A DNA stretch of 64,000 nt from Streptomyces sp. CG4 (GTDB lineage: Bacteria > Actinomycetota > Actinomycetes > Streptomycetales > Streptomycetaceae). The notes below the pieces were generated by a model, which did no database searches, was not told the DNA's origin, and saw only the letters and a program-made list of their open reading frames with translations. The stretch lies in assembly GCF_041080655.1 (NCBI RefSeq), contig NZ_CP163525.1, positions 3,906,001-3,970,000 on the forward strand, written 5' to 3'. Made by a program: the position numbers and the translations under genes. Within the stretch, counting starts at the first letter, position 1. Each line of letters opens with the position of its first letter. Below are positions 40,708-49,798 of this stretch, one piece after another.

Positions 40708-42066
40708 TCAGCCCAACGCCGACTTCACGGCATCGGCCAGCCGCCCGGCAACGGACCGAGCCTGCTCGATGTCCGCGGCCTCGACCATCACCCGAACCAA
40801 CGGCTCGGTACCCGAGGGACGGAGCAACACCCGCCCCGTCTCGCCGAGTTCACGCTCCGCCTCGGCGACCGCCGCGGCGAGATCCGCCGACGTCTTCACC
40901 CGCGACTTGTCCACATCCGGCACGTTGATGAGGACCTGCGGCAGCCGCTCCATCACAGAGGCGAGCTCCCGCAGCGAACGGCCGGTCTCCGCGACCCGCG
41001 CGGCCAGCAGCAGACCGGTCAGCGTGCCGTCACCGGTCGTCGCGTGATCGAGGATGATCACGTGCCCGGACTGCTCGCCGCCGAGGGCGTACCCGTGCTG
41101 CTTCATCTCCTCCAGCACGTACCGGTCGCCGACGGCCGTCTGCACCAGCCGGATCCCGGCCCGCTCCATGGCCAGCTTGAAGCCGAGGTTGGACATCACG
41201 GTGGCCACCACGGTGTCCGCCCGCAGCGCGGAGCGCTCCCGCATGGCCAGCGCCAGCACGGACAGGATCTGGTCGCCGTCGATCTCCTCGCCGGTGTGGT
41301 CCACGGCCAGGCAGCGGTCGGCGTCGCCGTCGTGCGCGATGCCGAGGTCCGCGCGGTGCTCCACGACCGCGGCCTTCAGCTGGTCGAGATGGGTCGAGCC
41401 GCACCCGTCGTTGATGTTGAGCCCGTCCGGCGCCGCACCGATCGTGACGACCTCGGCGCCCGCCCGGGAGAACGCCTCCGGCGAGACCCCCGAGGCCGCG
41501 CCGTGCGCTTCGTCCAGGACGATCTTCAGCCCGTCCAGCCGGTTGGGCAGCACGGACAGCAGGTGGCCAACGTACTGCTCGAAGCCCTCGCCGTACGAGC
41601 GGACGCGCCCCACGCCCGCGCCGGTCGGCCGCTCCCACGGCTCCCCGTGCCGGTGGGAGTCGTACACCGCCTCGATCCTGTCCTCCAGTTCGTCGGCGAG
41701 CTTGTGGCCGCCGCGGGCGAAGAACTTGATGCCGTTGTCCGGCATGGCGTTGTGGCTGGCGGAGAGCATCACGCCCAGGTCGGCGCCGAGCGCGCCGGTC
41801 AGGAACGCGACCGCCGGGGTCGGCAGCACGCCGACGGTCAGGACGTCCACGCCGGCACTCGCGAGGCCGGCGACCACGGCCGCCTCCAGGAACTCCCCGG
41901 ACGCCCGCGGGTCCCGTCCGACCACCGCCTTCGGCCGGTGGCCCTCGAAGGTGCCCGCCTCGGCCAGCACGTGCGCCGCCGCCACGGACAGGCCGAGCGC
42001 CATCTCGGCCGTCAGGTCCGCGTTGGCGACACCGCGCACGCCGTCCGTACCGAAGAGTCGTCCCAC
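40708..42066 (-). CDS. glmM: Phosphoglucosamine mutase
   Basis: 452 residues. It interconverts glucosamine-6-P and glucosamine-1-P, the step after GlmS. The N-terminus is RLFGTDGVRG. The phospho-Ser loop is LSASHN with Ser104. The Mg loop is DGDADRC and the phosphate loop RPSGTEPLVRVMVE. A GTG start with AGGAGG four bases upstream is better than the in-frame start 36 bp further out. It lies downstream of rplM-rpsI, past a hairpin. Confidence 0.97.
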   Translation of the reverse strand: MGRLFGTDGVRGVANADLTAEMALGLSVAAAHVLAEAGTFEGHRPKAVVGRDPRASGEFLEAAVVAGLASAGVDVLTVGVLPTPAVAFLTGALGADLGVMLSASHNAMPDNGIKFFARGGHKLADELEDRIEAVYDSHRHGEPWERPTGAGVGRVRSYGEGFEQYVGHLLSVLPNRLDGLKIVLDEAHGAASGVSPEAFSRAGAEVVTIGAAPDGLNINDGCGSTHLDQLKAAVVEHRADLGIAHDGDADRCLAVDHTGEEIDGDQILSVLALAMRERSALRADTVVATVMSNLGFKLAMERAGIRLVQTAVGDRYVLEEMKQHGYALGGEQSGHVIILDHATTGDGTLTGLLLAARVAETGRSLRELASVMERLPQVLINVPDVDKSRVKTSADLAAAVAEAERELGETGRVLLRPSGTEPLVRVMVEAADIEQARSVAGRLADAVKSALG

Positions 42067-42183
42067 TTGTCCTCCTGAGGAAGCGTCCTTGCTGCCATGC
42101 ATGGTGGCAGACGCCGGGTCATCCGATCACACCAGCCTTTGAGCGTCTTTTGTCGTTATACGCCCTTGACCGGGATAAACGAG

Positions 42184-42218
42184 CGCCCCGGCAGCACATG
42201 TGGCGTGCCGCCGGGGCG
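42184..42218 (-). terminator. Terminator of rplM-rpsI
   Basis: CGCCCCGGC and GCCGGGGCG pair perfectly around 17 nt. It lies past the rpsI stop on the minus strand and before glmM. Confidence 0.8.
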
Positions 42219-42271
42219 TTCGGAGTACGTAGGGGCCGTAACCCGTAGAACGTACGAGCAGGCAGCGAAGC

Positions 42272-42787
42272 TTAGCGCTTGCTGTACTGCGGGGCCTTGC
42301 GGGCCTTCTTCAGACCGGCCTTCTTCCGCTCGACCGCGCGGTCGTCGCGGCGCAGGAAGCCGGCCTTCTTCAGCGGGCCACGGTTGTTGTCGACGTCGGC
42401 CTCGTTCAGCGCGCGGGCGACACCGAGACGGAGCGCACCGGCCTGACCGGAGACGCCGCCACCCGCGATGCGGGCGATGACGTCGTAACGGCCCTCGAGC
42501 TCGAGCACCTTGAAGGGCTCGTTGACTTCCTGCTGGTGCACCTTGTTCGGGAAGTAGTCCTCAAGGGTACGACCGTTGATCTTCCACTTGCCGGTGCCCG
42601 GGACGATCCGGACACGGGCGATGGCGTTCTTGCGGCGGCCCAGGCCGGCGGCGGGCTGGGGCTCACCGAAGCGCGAGGCGAGGGACTCGGAGGTGTACTC
42701 ACCCTCCACCGGAACCTCGGACTCGGTGGTGTAGCTCTCGATGTCTTCGATCTCTTCGATCGGCTGCTCGGCAGTGGTCTCGGCCAC
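42272..42787 (-). CDS. rpsI: 30S ribosomal protein S9
   Basis: 171 residues. The conserved S9 core (GRRKNAIARVRIVPG to QYSKR) contacts 16S rRNA and the P-site tRNA through its C-terminal KR. An acidic N-terminal extension of about 45 residues (EEIEDIESYTTESE) is typical of Streptomyces S9. It is co-transcribed behind rplM. Confidence 0.97.
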   Translation of the reverse strand: MAETTAEQPIEEIEDIESYTTESEVPVEGEYTSESLASRFGEPQPAAGLGRRKNAIARVRIVPGTGKWKINGRTLEDYFPNKVHQQEVNEPFKVLELEGRYDVIARIAGGGVSGQAGALRLGVARALNEADVDNNRGPLKKAGFLRRDDRAVERKKAGLKKARKAPQYSKR

Positions 42788-42829
42788 GATTCTCCTCAGA
42801 TTCTCTTCAGTCTTAGGGGGTGGCCGGAC

Positions 42830-43273
42830 TTACTGCGCGACCTGGGTGATCTCGAACGGAACCGGCTGCTGGGCAGCGTGCGGGTGGTTCTCGCCGCGGT
42901 AGACCTTCAGCTTGGAGAGCATCTGACGGCCCAGGGAGTTCTTGGGGAGCATGCCCTTGACGGCCTTCTCGATGGCCTTCTCGGGGTTCTTGTCCAGCAG
43001 CTCGTCGTAGCGGACGGAGCGCAGACCACCCGGGTAGCCGGAGTGGCGGTACGCCATCTTCTGGGTCCGCTTGTTGCCGGACAGGTGCACCTTGTCGGCG
43101 TTGATGATGATGACGAAGTCACCAGCGTCGACGTGCGGCGCGTAGATCGGCTTGTGCTTGCCCCGGAGGAGGGTCGCTGCGGTGGTGGCGAGACGGCCCA
43201 GGACAACGTCCTGAGCGTCGATGACGTGCCACTGGCGCGTCACATCGCCGGGCTTGGGGCTGTACGTACGCAC
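42830..43273 (-). CDS. rplM: 50S ribosomal protein L13
   Basis: 147 residues of the standard L13 family; an early-assembly 23S rRNA protein. The motifs GRLATTAATLLRGKHKP and DAGDFVIIINA are diagnostic. It is the first gene of the rplM-rpsI operon. A 298-bp intergenic region separates it from the divergent gene and must hold its promoter. Confidence 0.97.
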   Translation of the reverse strand: MRTYSPKPGDVTRQWHVIDAQDVVLGRLATTAATLLRGKHKPIYAPHVDAGDFVIIINADKVHLSGNKRTQKMAYRHSGYPGGLRSVRYDELLDKNPEKAIEKAVKGMLPKNSLGRQMLSKLKVYRGENHPHAAQQPVPFEITQVAQ

Positions 43274-43571
43274 GGTTCGTAGCCTTCGCTTCGAGTGAAT
43301 GGTCCTGAACAGGTCACCGAAACGATCACGACAGCCTTGACCGCACCGCGGTGACGCAAACCGCGTGCTGGTCGCTGGTCATCGGCCCGGCGGACCGGTG
43401 TAAGGGCCCGTCCCGTGAGAATGAGCAAGCCAATACACAACGAAGAAGCAGAATACCTGGGCCTCCCCGGACGGGTCAAAACGGCGCTCTTCCCGCTCGC
43501 GCCGGGGGACAAACGCGGCATGCCGCCGGACGCGCTCCGGCACCCCGCGCGCCCCGTCTAAGATGCGCCCC

Positions 43572-44450
43572 ATGAGTTACGGGCAGGGGGGACCCCAGTC
43601 TCAGTGGGATCCCTGGAAACCGCATTCCCAGCAGCCCTGGAGCAGCGGCGACGATGACGGGACCCCGGACTGGGCCGCGCTCGCCGAGGCCTCGGAGTCC
43701 CGGAACAAGCGCCGCAAGCTGCTGTTCATAGGCGGCGGCGCGGTCGCCACGGTCGCGATAGGCACGGCGGTCGCCATGGCCGTCGTCTCGGCGAACAGCG
43801 GCAACGACGCCCACGGCACCCCCACCAACCTGCCCGCCAGCGCCTCCGTGCCGAGCGGCTCGGCCACGCCGTCCTTCGCGCCCACCAGCGCCCCGCCGCC
43901 GCTGGACCCGAAGGAGTTCATCGCCAGCGCCAAGAAGGACACCGCCCCGCTCAGCGCCGACAGCCTCTTCCCCGGCACGCAGCTGACCATGGGCGACACG
44001 GTGTACAAGAAGGGCGCCACGGACGACACCACGAAGTGCGCCACCGTCGCGGGCGGCACCCTGCCGAAGATCCTCGACGCCAACCGCTGCACCCGCCTGA
44101 TCCGCGCGACCTACACCAACGGCCAGGGGATCGCGATCACCGTCGGCGTCGCCCTCTTCGACGACCAGGCACAGGCCGCGAAGGTCAAGGCGCAGGCCGC
44201 CAAGAAGGCCGTGGTGCGCTCCCTGCCCGGCAAGGGCGTCAAGAACTTCTGCGACGCCGCGATCTGCCTGACCACCACGAACGCCGTCGGCCGCTACGTC
44301 TACTTCACGACCGGCGGCTTCCTCAACGGCAAGGACGTCACCGACAAGGACACGAAGGTCTTCCGCGTCGGCGACGACCTGCAGCAGTTCACCTTCAACC
44401 AGATCTACCGCCGCGGCCAGGCCGAGGCGTCCGCGGCGGCGAACCGGTAG
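43572..44450 (+). CDS. Single-pass membrane protein with extracellular domain, function unknown
   Basis: 292 residues: a Gln/Trp/Pro-rich cytosolic head (MSYGQGGPQSQWDPW), a membrane helix (about 51-73), a Ser/Pro/Thr linker and an outer domain with four Cys (KCATVAGG, NRCTRL, FCDAAICLTT) likely forming two disulphides. The domain contains repeated DDQAQAAKVKAQAAKK helices and no known enzyme motif. The same build is seen in many Streptomyces proteins of unknown role. Starts at ATG MSYG; an ATG 9 bp upstream is also possible. Confidence 0.78.
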   Translation: MSYGQGGPQSQWDPWKPHSQQPWSSGDDDGTPDWAALAEASESRNKRRKLLFIGGGAVATVAIGTAVAMAVVSANSGNDAHGTPTNLPASASVPSGSATPSFAPTSAPPPLDPKEFIASAKKDTAPLSADSLFPGTQLTMGDTVYKKGATDDTTKCATVAGGTLPKILDANRCTRLIRATYTNGQGIAITVGVALFDDQAQAAKVKAQAAKKAVVRSLPGKGVKNFCDAAICLTTTNAVGRYVYFTTGGFLNGKDVTDKDTKVFRVGDDLQQFTFNQIYRRGQAEASAAANR

Positions 44451-44477
44451 GGCCCGACCCGCCGGACGGTCCCCCGC

Positions 44478-45332
44478 TCAGCAGCACCCCGCCGACGGCA
44501 GCGAGCGTTTGTTCCGCGCCTCCTTGTTGCGCGCGGCCAGCAGCTCGTCGGCGGGGTAGCCGACCTCCTCCAGGGTCAGCCCGTGCGGCCGTACGACATG
44601 CACGGCGGAGTCCCGCACCCCCGCGGCCAGCACCTTCCCGGGCCACTCCGGGCCGCGGTGGCCGTCCCCGACGAACAGCAGCGCCCCGATCAGCGAGCGC
44701 ACCATGTTGTGGCAGAAGGCGTCGGCGCGCACGGTGGCAGTGACGATCCCGTCGGAGCCGCGCACGAGGCTCAGCTCCTGGAGCGTACGGATGGTGGTCG
44801 CGCCCTCCCGCCGCTTGCAGTAGGCCGCGAAGTCGTGCTCGCCCAGCAGCTGCCGGGCGGCCTCGTTCATGGCGTCGACGTCGAGCGGCCAGTCGTGCCA
44901 GAGGACGTGGTTGCGGAGGATGGGGTCGACACCACCGGGATTGTCCGTGACCCGGTACGCGTACCGGCGCCAGACGGCGGAGAAACGGGCGTTGAAGCCG
45001 CTCGGCGCCGGCCTGAGGGCCCACACCCGCACATCCTTCGGCAGCCGCCCGGCGAGCCGCTTGAGCAGCTTCTGGTTGTGCTCCCGCCAGACCTCCTCCG
45101 GCAGATCCACGTGCGCCACCTGCCCCCGCGCATGCACCCCGGCATCGGTCCGCCCGGCGACGGTCAGTTCGTACGTCTCCCTCGACCGCGTCACCGTACG
45201 CAGGGCGTCCTCGATCTCCCCCTGCACGGTCCGCTTCCCGCCGGCCTGCTTGGCCCAGCCGTGGAAGTCGGTGCCGTCGTAGGAGATGTCGAGGCGGACC
45301 CGGACGTACCCGGGCAGTACTTCGTCACTCAC
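44478..45332 (-). CDS. truA: tRNA pseudouridine(38-40) synthase
   Basis: 284 residues. It makes pseudouridine at positions 38, 39 and 40 of tRNA anticodon arms. The active motif RTDAGVH (61-67) carries the catalytic Asp63. The N-terminal VRLDISYDGTDFHGWAKQ is the family start. It is downstream of rplQ, past a hairpin, which is its usual place in actinobacteria. Confidence 0.97.
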   Translation of the reverse strand: MSDEVLPGYVRVRLDISYDGTDFHGWAKQAGGKRTVQGEIEDALRTVTRSRETYELTVAGRTDAGVHARGQVAHVDLPEEVWREHNQKLLKRLAGRLPKDVRVWALRPAPSGFNARFSAVWRRYAYRVTDNPGGVDPILRNHVLWHDWPLDVDAMNEAARQLLGEHDFAAYCKRREGATTIRTLQELSLVRGSDGIVTATVRADAFCHNMVRSLIGALLFVGDGHRGPEWPGKVLAAGVRDSAVHVVRPHGLTLEEVGYPADELLAARNKEARNKRSLPSAGCC

Positions 45333-45356
45333 TCCTGGATCCTCTCAGGAAACGCG

Positions 45357-45388
45357 GAACGGGCCCGCCCCGAGGGGCGGACCCGTTC
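45357..45388 (-). terminator. Terminator between rplQ and truA
   Basis: GAACGGGCCCGCCCC and GGGGCGGACCCGTTC form a 15-bp stem with one mismatch around GA. It is immediately past the rplQ stop, so truA expression is by read-through or a separate promoter. Confidence 0.8.
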
Positions 45389-45404
45389 ACTGCAAGGCAG
45401 AGCC

Positions 45405-45929
45405 TCAGGCGTCCTTGTCGCCTTCACCAGCCGCTTCCGCGGCGGGCTCAGCCGGAGCCGCGTCCTCGACGACCTCGTCGGCCTTGGTCTCCTCGACCTT
45501 GGCCTCCTCGGCCTCCTTGACCGCACGCTTGGTGGCGGCCTCGGCCTCGCCGGTCGCCTGCTGGGCGACCGTCAGCGCCTCGACCAGCTCGATGACAGCC
45601 ATGGGCGCGTTGTCGCCACGGCGGTTACCGATCTTGGTGATGCGGGTGTAGCCACCCGGACGGTTCTCGTACCGCGGGCCGATCTCGGTGAAGAGCGTGT
45701 GGACGATGCCCTTGTCCGTGATGACCTGGAGCACCTGGCGGCGGTTGTGAAGGTCGCCCTTCTTCGCCTTGGTGATCAGACGCTCGGCGTACGGCCGCAG
45801 GCGGCGGGCCTTCGCCTCGGTGGTGGTGATACGGCCGTGCTCGAAGAGCGCCTTCGCGAGGTTCGCGAGGAGCAGCTTCTCGTGCGCGGCGCTGCCGCCC
45901 AGACGGGCACCCTTGGTGGGCTTCGGCAT
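45405..45929 (-). CDS. rplQ: 50S ribosomal protein L17
   Basis: 174 residues. The L17 core (about 1-120, MPKPTKGARLGGSAAHEKLL) is followed by a long Glu/Ala-rich acidic tail (AVKEAEEAKVEETKADEVVE), longer than E. coli L17 and typical of Streptomyces. It is separated from rpoA by 177 bp containing a hairpin and a repeat. Confidence 0.96.
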   Translation of the reverse strand: MPKPTKGARLGGSAAHEKLLLANLAKALFEHGRITTTEAKARRLRPYAERLITKAKKGDLHNRRQVLQVITDKGIVHTLFTEIGPRYENRPGGYTRITKIGNRRGDNAPMAVIELVEALTVAQQATGEAEAATKRAVKEAEEAKVEETKADEVVEDAAPAEPAAEAAGEGDKDA

Positions 45930-46008
45930 TGTTCTTCTCCTGTGTGTCTGCCCCGGCCGTGTCAGGTACCGGGGTCAGTATCCGAGCGGGCGGTTGCCCG
46001 TCGGAGAT

Positions 46009-46085
46009 CCGGGCGTCCCCGAAGGGGCGCCCGGAAGGGGCGCGGGGAACTGCGCGATCAAGCACAGCGCACCCGCACCCAAGTA
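46009..46085. repeat. Hairpin plus GGGGCGCGGGGAACTGCGCG repeat in rpoA-rplQ gap
   Basis: CCGGGCG-TCCCC-GAA-GGGG-CGCCCGG forms a GC-rich hairpin (46009-46034). It is followed by AAGGGGCGCGGGGAACTGCG and a degenerate tail ending ACCCGCACCC, a sequence type dispersed in many Streptomyces chromosomes. It may attenuate transcription between rpoA and rplQ. Confidence 0.6.
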
Positions 46086-46106
46086 CGGACCGTCTGGCCC
46101 GAGCTC

Positions 46107-47129
46107 TTAGTACTGCTCGGTCTCGACGAAGCCCGCGTCGGCATCGTCGTCGGCGCCGAAGGCGTCCGCGGCGGCCGTGGGGTCGAATCCGGGCGGGCTG
46201 TCCTTCAGGGCCAGGCCCATGCCGGCCAGCTTCGCCTTGACCTCGTCGATGGACTTCGCACCGAAGTTGCGGATGTCCAGCAGGTCGGCCTCGGAGCGCG
46301 CGACCAGCTCACCCACGGAGTGGATGCCCTCGCGCTTGAGGCAGTTGTACGACCGAACGGTGAGCTCCAGCTCCTCGATCGGCAGCGCCAGGTCGGCGGC
46401 AAGGGCGGCGTCCGTCGGGGACGGGCCCATGTCGATGCCCTCGGCGTCGATGTTCAGCTCACGGGCGAGACCGAACAGCTCGACCAGCGTCTTACCGGCG
46501 GAGGCCATGGCGTCACGCGGACGCATCGCCTGCTTGGTCTCGACGTCGACGATCAGCTTGTCGAAGTCGGTGCGCTGCTCGACACGCGTGGCCTCGACCT
46601 TGTACGTGACCTTCAGAACCGGCGAGTAGATCGAGTCGACCGGGATACGGCCGATCTCCTGGCCCACCTGCTTGTTCTGCACGGCGGAGACGTAACCGCG
46701 ACCGCGCTCGACGGTCAGCTCCATCTCCAGCTTGCCCTTGCCGTTGAGCGTGGCGAGGACCAGGTCGGGGTTGTGCACCTCGACACCGGCCGGCGGCGCG
46801 ATGTCGGCGGCGGTGACCAGACCCGGGCCCTGCTTGCGCAGGTACATCACGACCGGCTCGTCGTGCTCCGAGGAGACGACCAGCTGCTTGATGTTGAGGA
46901 TCAGGTCGGTGACGTCCTCCTTGACACCCGGCACGGTGGTGAACTCGTGCAGGACACCGTCGATGCGGATGCTGGTGACAGCAGCACCGGGGATCGACGA
47001 CAGGAGCGTACGGCGCAGGGAGTTGCCGAGGGTGTAGCCGAAGCCCGGCTCCAGCGGCTCGATCACGAACCGGGAGCGGAACTCGTCGACGACCTCTTCG
47101 GTCAACGAGGGACGCTGAGCGATCAGCAT
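46107..47129 (-). CDS. rpoA: DNA-directed RNA polymerase alpha subunit
   Basis: 340 residues. The N-terminal dimerisation domain (1-about 230; LGNSLRRTLLSSIPGAAVTS) scaffolds the enzyme. The C-terminal domain (about 250-325; ELTVRSYNCLKREGIHSVGELV) binds UP elements and activators. The acidic tail ends DADAGFVETEQY. It is in the alpha operon, S13-S11-alpha-L17. Confidence 0.98.
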   Translation of the reverse strand: MLIAQRPSLTEEVVDEFRSRFVIEPLEPGFGYTLGNSLRRTLLSSIPGAAVTSIRIDGVLHEFTTVPGVKEDVTDLILNIKQLVVSSEHDEPVVMYLRKQGPGLVTAADIAPPAGVEVHNPDLVLATLNGKGKLEMELTVERGRGYVSAVQNKQVGQEIGRIPVDSIYSPVLKVTYKVEATRVEQRTDFDKLIVDVETKQAMRPRDAMASAGKTLVELFGLARELNIDAEGIDMGPSPTDAALAADLALPIEELELTVRSYNCLKREGIHSVGELVARSEADLLDIRNFGAKSIDEVKAKLAGMGLALKDSPPGFDPTAAADAFGADDDADAGFVETEQY

Positions 47130-47272
47130 GTGTGGATCAGATCCTTCATTCGTGGGCGCCCGCTATTTGACGCCCGACGGAAACCGCGCCCGTGAAAAGC
47201 GCGGGTACTGCAAGGGTACGGGCGGCACGGCCCGAAGGAGCCGTACCGCCCGCAACCGCAGACCGTGAAGCG

Positions 47273-47677
47273 TCAGACGCGGCGACGCTTCGGCGGACGG
47301 CAGCCGTTGTGCGGGGTCGGGGTGACGTCCTGGATGGAGCCGACCTCGAGGCCCGTGGCCTGCAGGGAGCGGATCGCGGTCTCACGACCGGAACCCGGGC
47401 CCTTCACGAACACGTCGACCTTGCGCATGCCGTGCTCCTGGGCGCGGCGGGCAGCCGACTCGGCGGCCATCTGCGCGGCGAACGGCGTGGACTTGCGGGA
47501 GCCCTTGAAGCCGACGTGGCCGGCGGAGGCCCAGGAGATCACGTTGCCGGACGGGTCCGTGATCGAGACGATCGTGTTGTTGAACGTGCTCTTGATGTGC
47601 GCGTGGCCGTGAGCGACGTTCTTCTTTTCCTTGCGGCGCACCTTCTTGGCAGCGCCCTGACGACCCTTGGGGGGCAT
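47273..47677 (-). CDS. rpsK: 30S ribosomal protein S11
   Basis: 134 residues. It forms the 30S platform at the mRNA exit. The motifs HIKSTFNNTIVSITDPSGN and the C-terminal RPPKRRRV are diagnostic. It lies between rpsM and rpoA. Confidence 0.98.
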   Translation of the reverse strand: MPPKGRQGAAKKVRRKEKKNVAHGHAHIKSTFNNTIVSITDPSGNVISWASAGHVGFKGSRKSTPFAAQMAAESAARRAQEHGMRKVDVFVKGPGSGRETAIRSLQATGLEVGSIQDVTPTPHNGCRPPKRRRV

Positions 47678-47747
47678 CTACAAACTCCTACGGGGAGGTG
47701 GTCGGTCCTACAGCGAAGACCGCTGATGAAGCGTTGTCCGCTGCGGA

Positions 47748-48128
47748 CTACTTCTTGCCCGGCTTCTTCTTGCCGGCGATGGCGCGACGCGGGCCCTTGC
47801 GGGTACGGGCGTTCGTGCTGGTGCGCTGACCGCGGACGGGCAGACCGCGACGGTGACGGAGACCCTGGTAGCAACCGATCTCGACCTTGCGGCGGATGTC
47901 GGCCTGGATCTCGCGACGGAGGTCACCCTCGGTCTTGATGTTGTTGTCGACGTACTCACGAATCGCGACCAGCTGCTCTTCGGTCAGGTCGCGGACGCGG
48001 GTGTTCGGGTCGATACCGGTCTCGGCCAGCGTCTGCTGCGAGAGTGTCCGGCCGATGCCGAACACGTAGGTGAGGGCGACCTCCACGCGCTTTTCGCGCG
48101 GGATGTCAACACCGGAAACGCGTGCCAT
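47748..48128 (-). CDS. rpsM: 30S ribosomal protein S13
   Basis: 126 residues. It sits in the 30S head and touches the P-site tRNA and 50S bridges. The start ARVSGVDIPREKRVEVALTY and the basic RGQRTSTNARTRKGPRR tail are typical. It follows rpmJ with a 191-bp gap. Confidence 0.98.
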   Translation of the reverse strand: MARVSGVDIPREKRVEVALTYVFGIGRTLSQQTLAETGIDPNTRVRDLTEEQLVAIREYVDNNIKTEGDLRREIQADIRRKVEIGCYQGLRHRRGLPVRGQRTSTNARTRKGPRRAIAGKKKPGKK

Positions 48129-48319
48129 TCAATGGCTCCTGGTGATCTTCGGAGGTCTTCCGCAGAACCGGCTCCCGGCCGCCGTACCAGGTACGAACCG
48201 GGTCCCCGGCCTCCGAACCGGGGGTGTCGAGCTGGATGGCTCGGGCTCTGCGTATGAACATATTCAGCTCGCGTCGCGCGAATCTCTGCGATAGAGGTGC
48301 AGAGGGTGATGGTCGTGCG

Positions 48320-48433
48320 TCAGCCCTGGCGCTGCTTGTGGCGCGGGTTCTCGCAGATGACCATGACCCGACCGTGACGGCGGATCACCCTGCACTTGTC
48401 GCAGATCTTCTTGACGCTCGGCTTGACCTTCAT
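48320..48433 (-). CDS. rpmJ: 50S ribosomal protein L36
   Basis: 37 residues, MKVKPSVKKICDKCRVIRRH then GRVMVICENPRHKQRQG. The three Cys and one His form the zinc ribbon, so this is the zinc-binding C+ form. It lies between infA and rpsM, the standard position. Confidence 0.97.
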   Translation of the reverse strand: MKVKPSVKKICDKCRVIRRHGRVMVICENPRHKQRQG

Positions 48434-48492
48434 GGGATTGAGGTTCTCCGGGTCAGTGCCATCACCCCGCCGAGGCGGGATGCGGGCAAGAT

Positions 48493-48714
48493 CTACTTGT
48501 ACCGGTAGACGATCCGGCCACGCGTCAGGTCGTACGGAGACAGCTCCACCACGACCCGGTCGTCAGGGAGGATGCGGATGTAGTGCATACGCATCTTGCC
48601 GCTGATGTGTGCCAGGACCTGGTGGCCGTTCTGGAGCTCGACCTTGAACATGGCGTTCGGAAGAGACTCGACGACAGTGCCCTCGATCTCGATGGCACCT
48701 TGCTTCTTGGCCAC
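48493..48714 (-). CDS. infA: Translation initiation factor IF-1
   Basis: 73 residues, an OB-fold protein that occupies the A site during initiation. It begins MAKKQGAIEIEGTVVESLPN and ends RGRIVYRYK. It is separated from map by 146 bp. Confidence 0.98.
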   Translation of the reverse strand: MAKKQGAIEIEGTVVESLPNAMFKVELQNGHQVLAHISGKMRMHYIRILPDDRVVVELSPYDLTRGRIVYRYK

Positions 48715-48860
48715 GCTTCGCCCTTCGAATCGACTACCCTGATCGGCTCCCGTGACCGTGCATGCATGCAGGCATGAGGGTGCACAAGAGCCGACGAGTC
48801 AGTCTACGTCGGCGTACCCGGAAAGGCGAATCGAGGAATTCTGCCCCACCGGGAAGATCA

Positions 48861-49697
48861 CTAAGCGAGCGGATCCGGAGCGGCGGTGATGCCGTGCTCG
48901 GCGAGCTTCGCCTTGCCGCCGTCGGGCGCGGTCAGTACCAGCGGGCCCTCGGGGGTCAGGGCGACCGAGTGCTCCCAGTGGGAGGACCAGGTGCCGTCGG
49001 TGGTGATGACCGTCCAGTCGTCGGAGAGGACCTCGGTCTTCGGGGTGCCGAGCGAGACCATCGGCTCGATCGCGAGGCAGAAGCCGGGCACCAGCTTGGG
49101 GCCCTTGCCGCGGCGGCGTTCGACGTAGTTCAGCAGATGCGGGTCCATGTGCATCTCGGTGCCGATGCCGTGGCCGCCGTAGTCCTCGATGATCCCGTAC
49201 TTGCCGCCGCCCGGCTTCGGCTGGCGGCGGATGTACGTCTCGATGGCGCGGGAGATGTCGACCAGGCGGTTGCCCTGCTTCATGGCCGCGATGCCGGCCC
49301 ACATCGACTCTTCCGTCACCCGGGACAGCTCGACCAGCTCCGGAGCGTGACCGGAGCCCACGAAGGCCGTGTAGGCCGCGTCGCCGTGCCAGCCGTCGAT
49401 GATCGCGCCGCAGTCGATGGAGATGATGTCGCCGTCCTTCAGGACGACCTCGTCGGAGGGGATGCCGTGGACGACCACGTCGTTGACCGACGTGCAGATC
49501 GTGGCGGGGAAGCCGCCGTAGCCCAGGAAGTTCGACTTCGCGCCGTGCTCGGCGAGGACCTTGCGGGCGACCTCGTCCAGGTCCTTGGTGGAGGCGCCGG
49601 GCACCGCCGCCTCACGGGTGGCCGCGTGGATGGCGGCTACGACCAGGCCCGCCGCCCGCATCTTCGCGATCTGCTCGGGCGTCTTGATCTGCACCAT
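48861..49697 (-). CDS. map: Type I methionine aminopeptidase
   Basis: 278 residues. It removes the initiator Met from new proteins. The metal ligands are visible in DCGAIIDGWHGDAAY (two Asp), GHGIGTEMHMDP (His), IEPMVS (Glu) and WEHSVALT (Glu). The length fits type 1 without a zinc-finger extension. Streptomyces usually encode a second map elsewhere. Confidence 0.97.
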   Translation of the reverse strand: MVQIKTPEQIAKMRAAGLVVAAIHAATREAAVPGASTKDLDEVARKVLAEHGAKSNFLGYGGFPATICTSVNDVVVHGIPSDEVVLKDGDIISIDCGAIIDGWHGDAAYTAFVGSGHAPELVELSRVTEESMWAGIAAMKQGNRLVDISRAIETYIRRQPKPGGGKYGIIEDYGGHGIGTEMHMDPHLLNYVERRRGKGPKLVPGFCLAIEPMVSLGTPKTEVLSDDWTVITTDGTWSSHWEHSVALTPEGPLVLTAPDGGKAKLAEHGITAAPDPLA

Positions 49698-49752
49698 GGG
49701 GGCCTGCGCTCTCCATCACTCACGTCGGCTGGGTTTACCTGTACAACACTAC

Positions 49753-49784
49753 GGCCGCGGCGCCCGGGGAAGGGCACCGCGGCC
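49753..49784 (-). terminator. Terminator between adk and map
   Basis: GGCCGCGG and CCGCGGCC pair perfectly, extended by GCCC/GGGC after one mismatch. It is past the adk stop on the minus strand, so map probably has its own promoter or depends on read-through. Confidence 0.75.
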
Positions 49785-49798
49785 GGGCGGGCCGGGCT

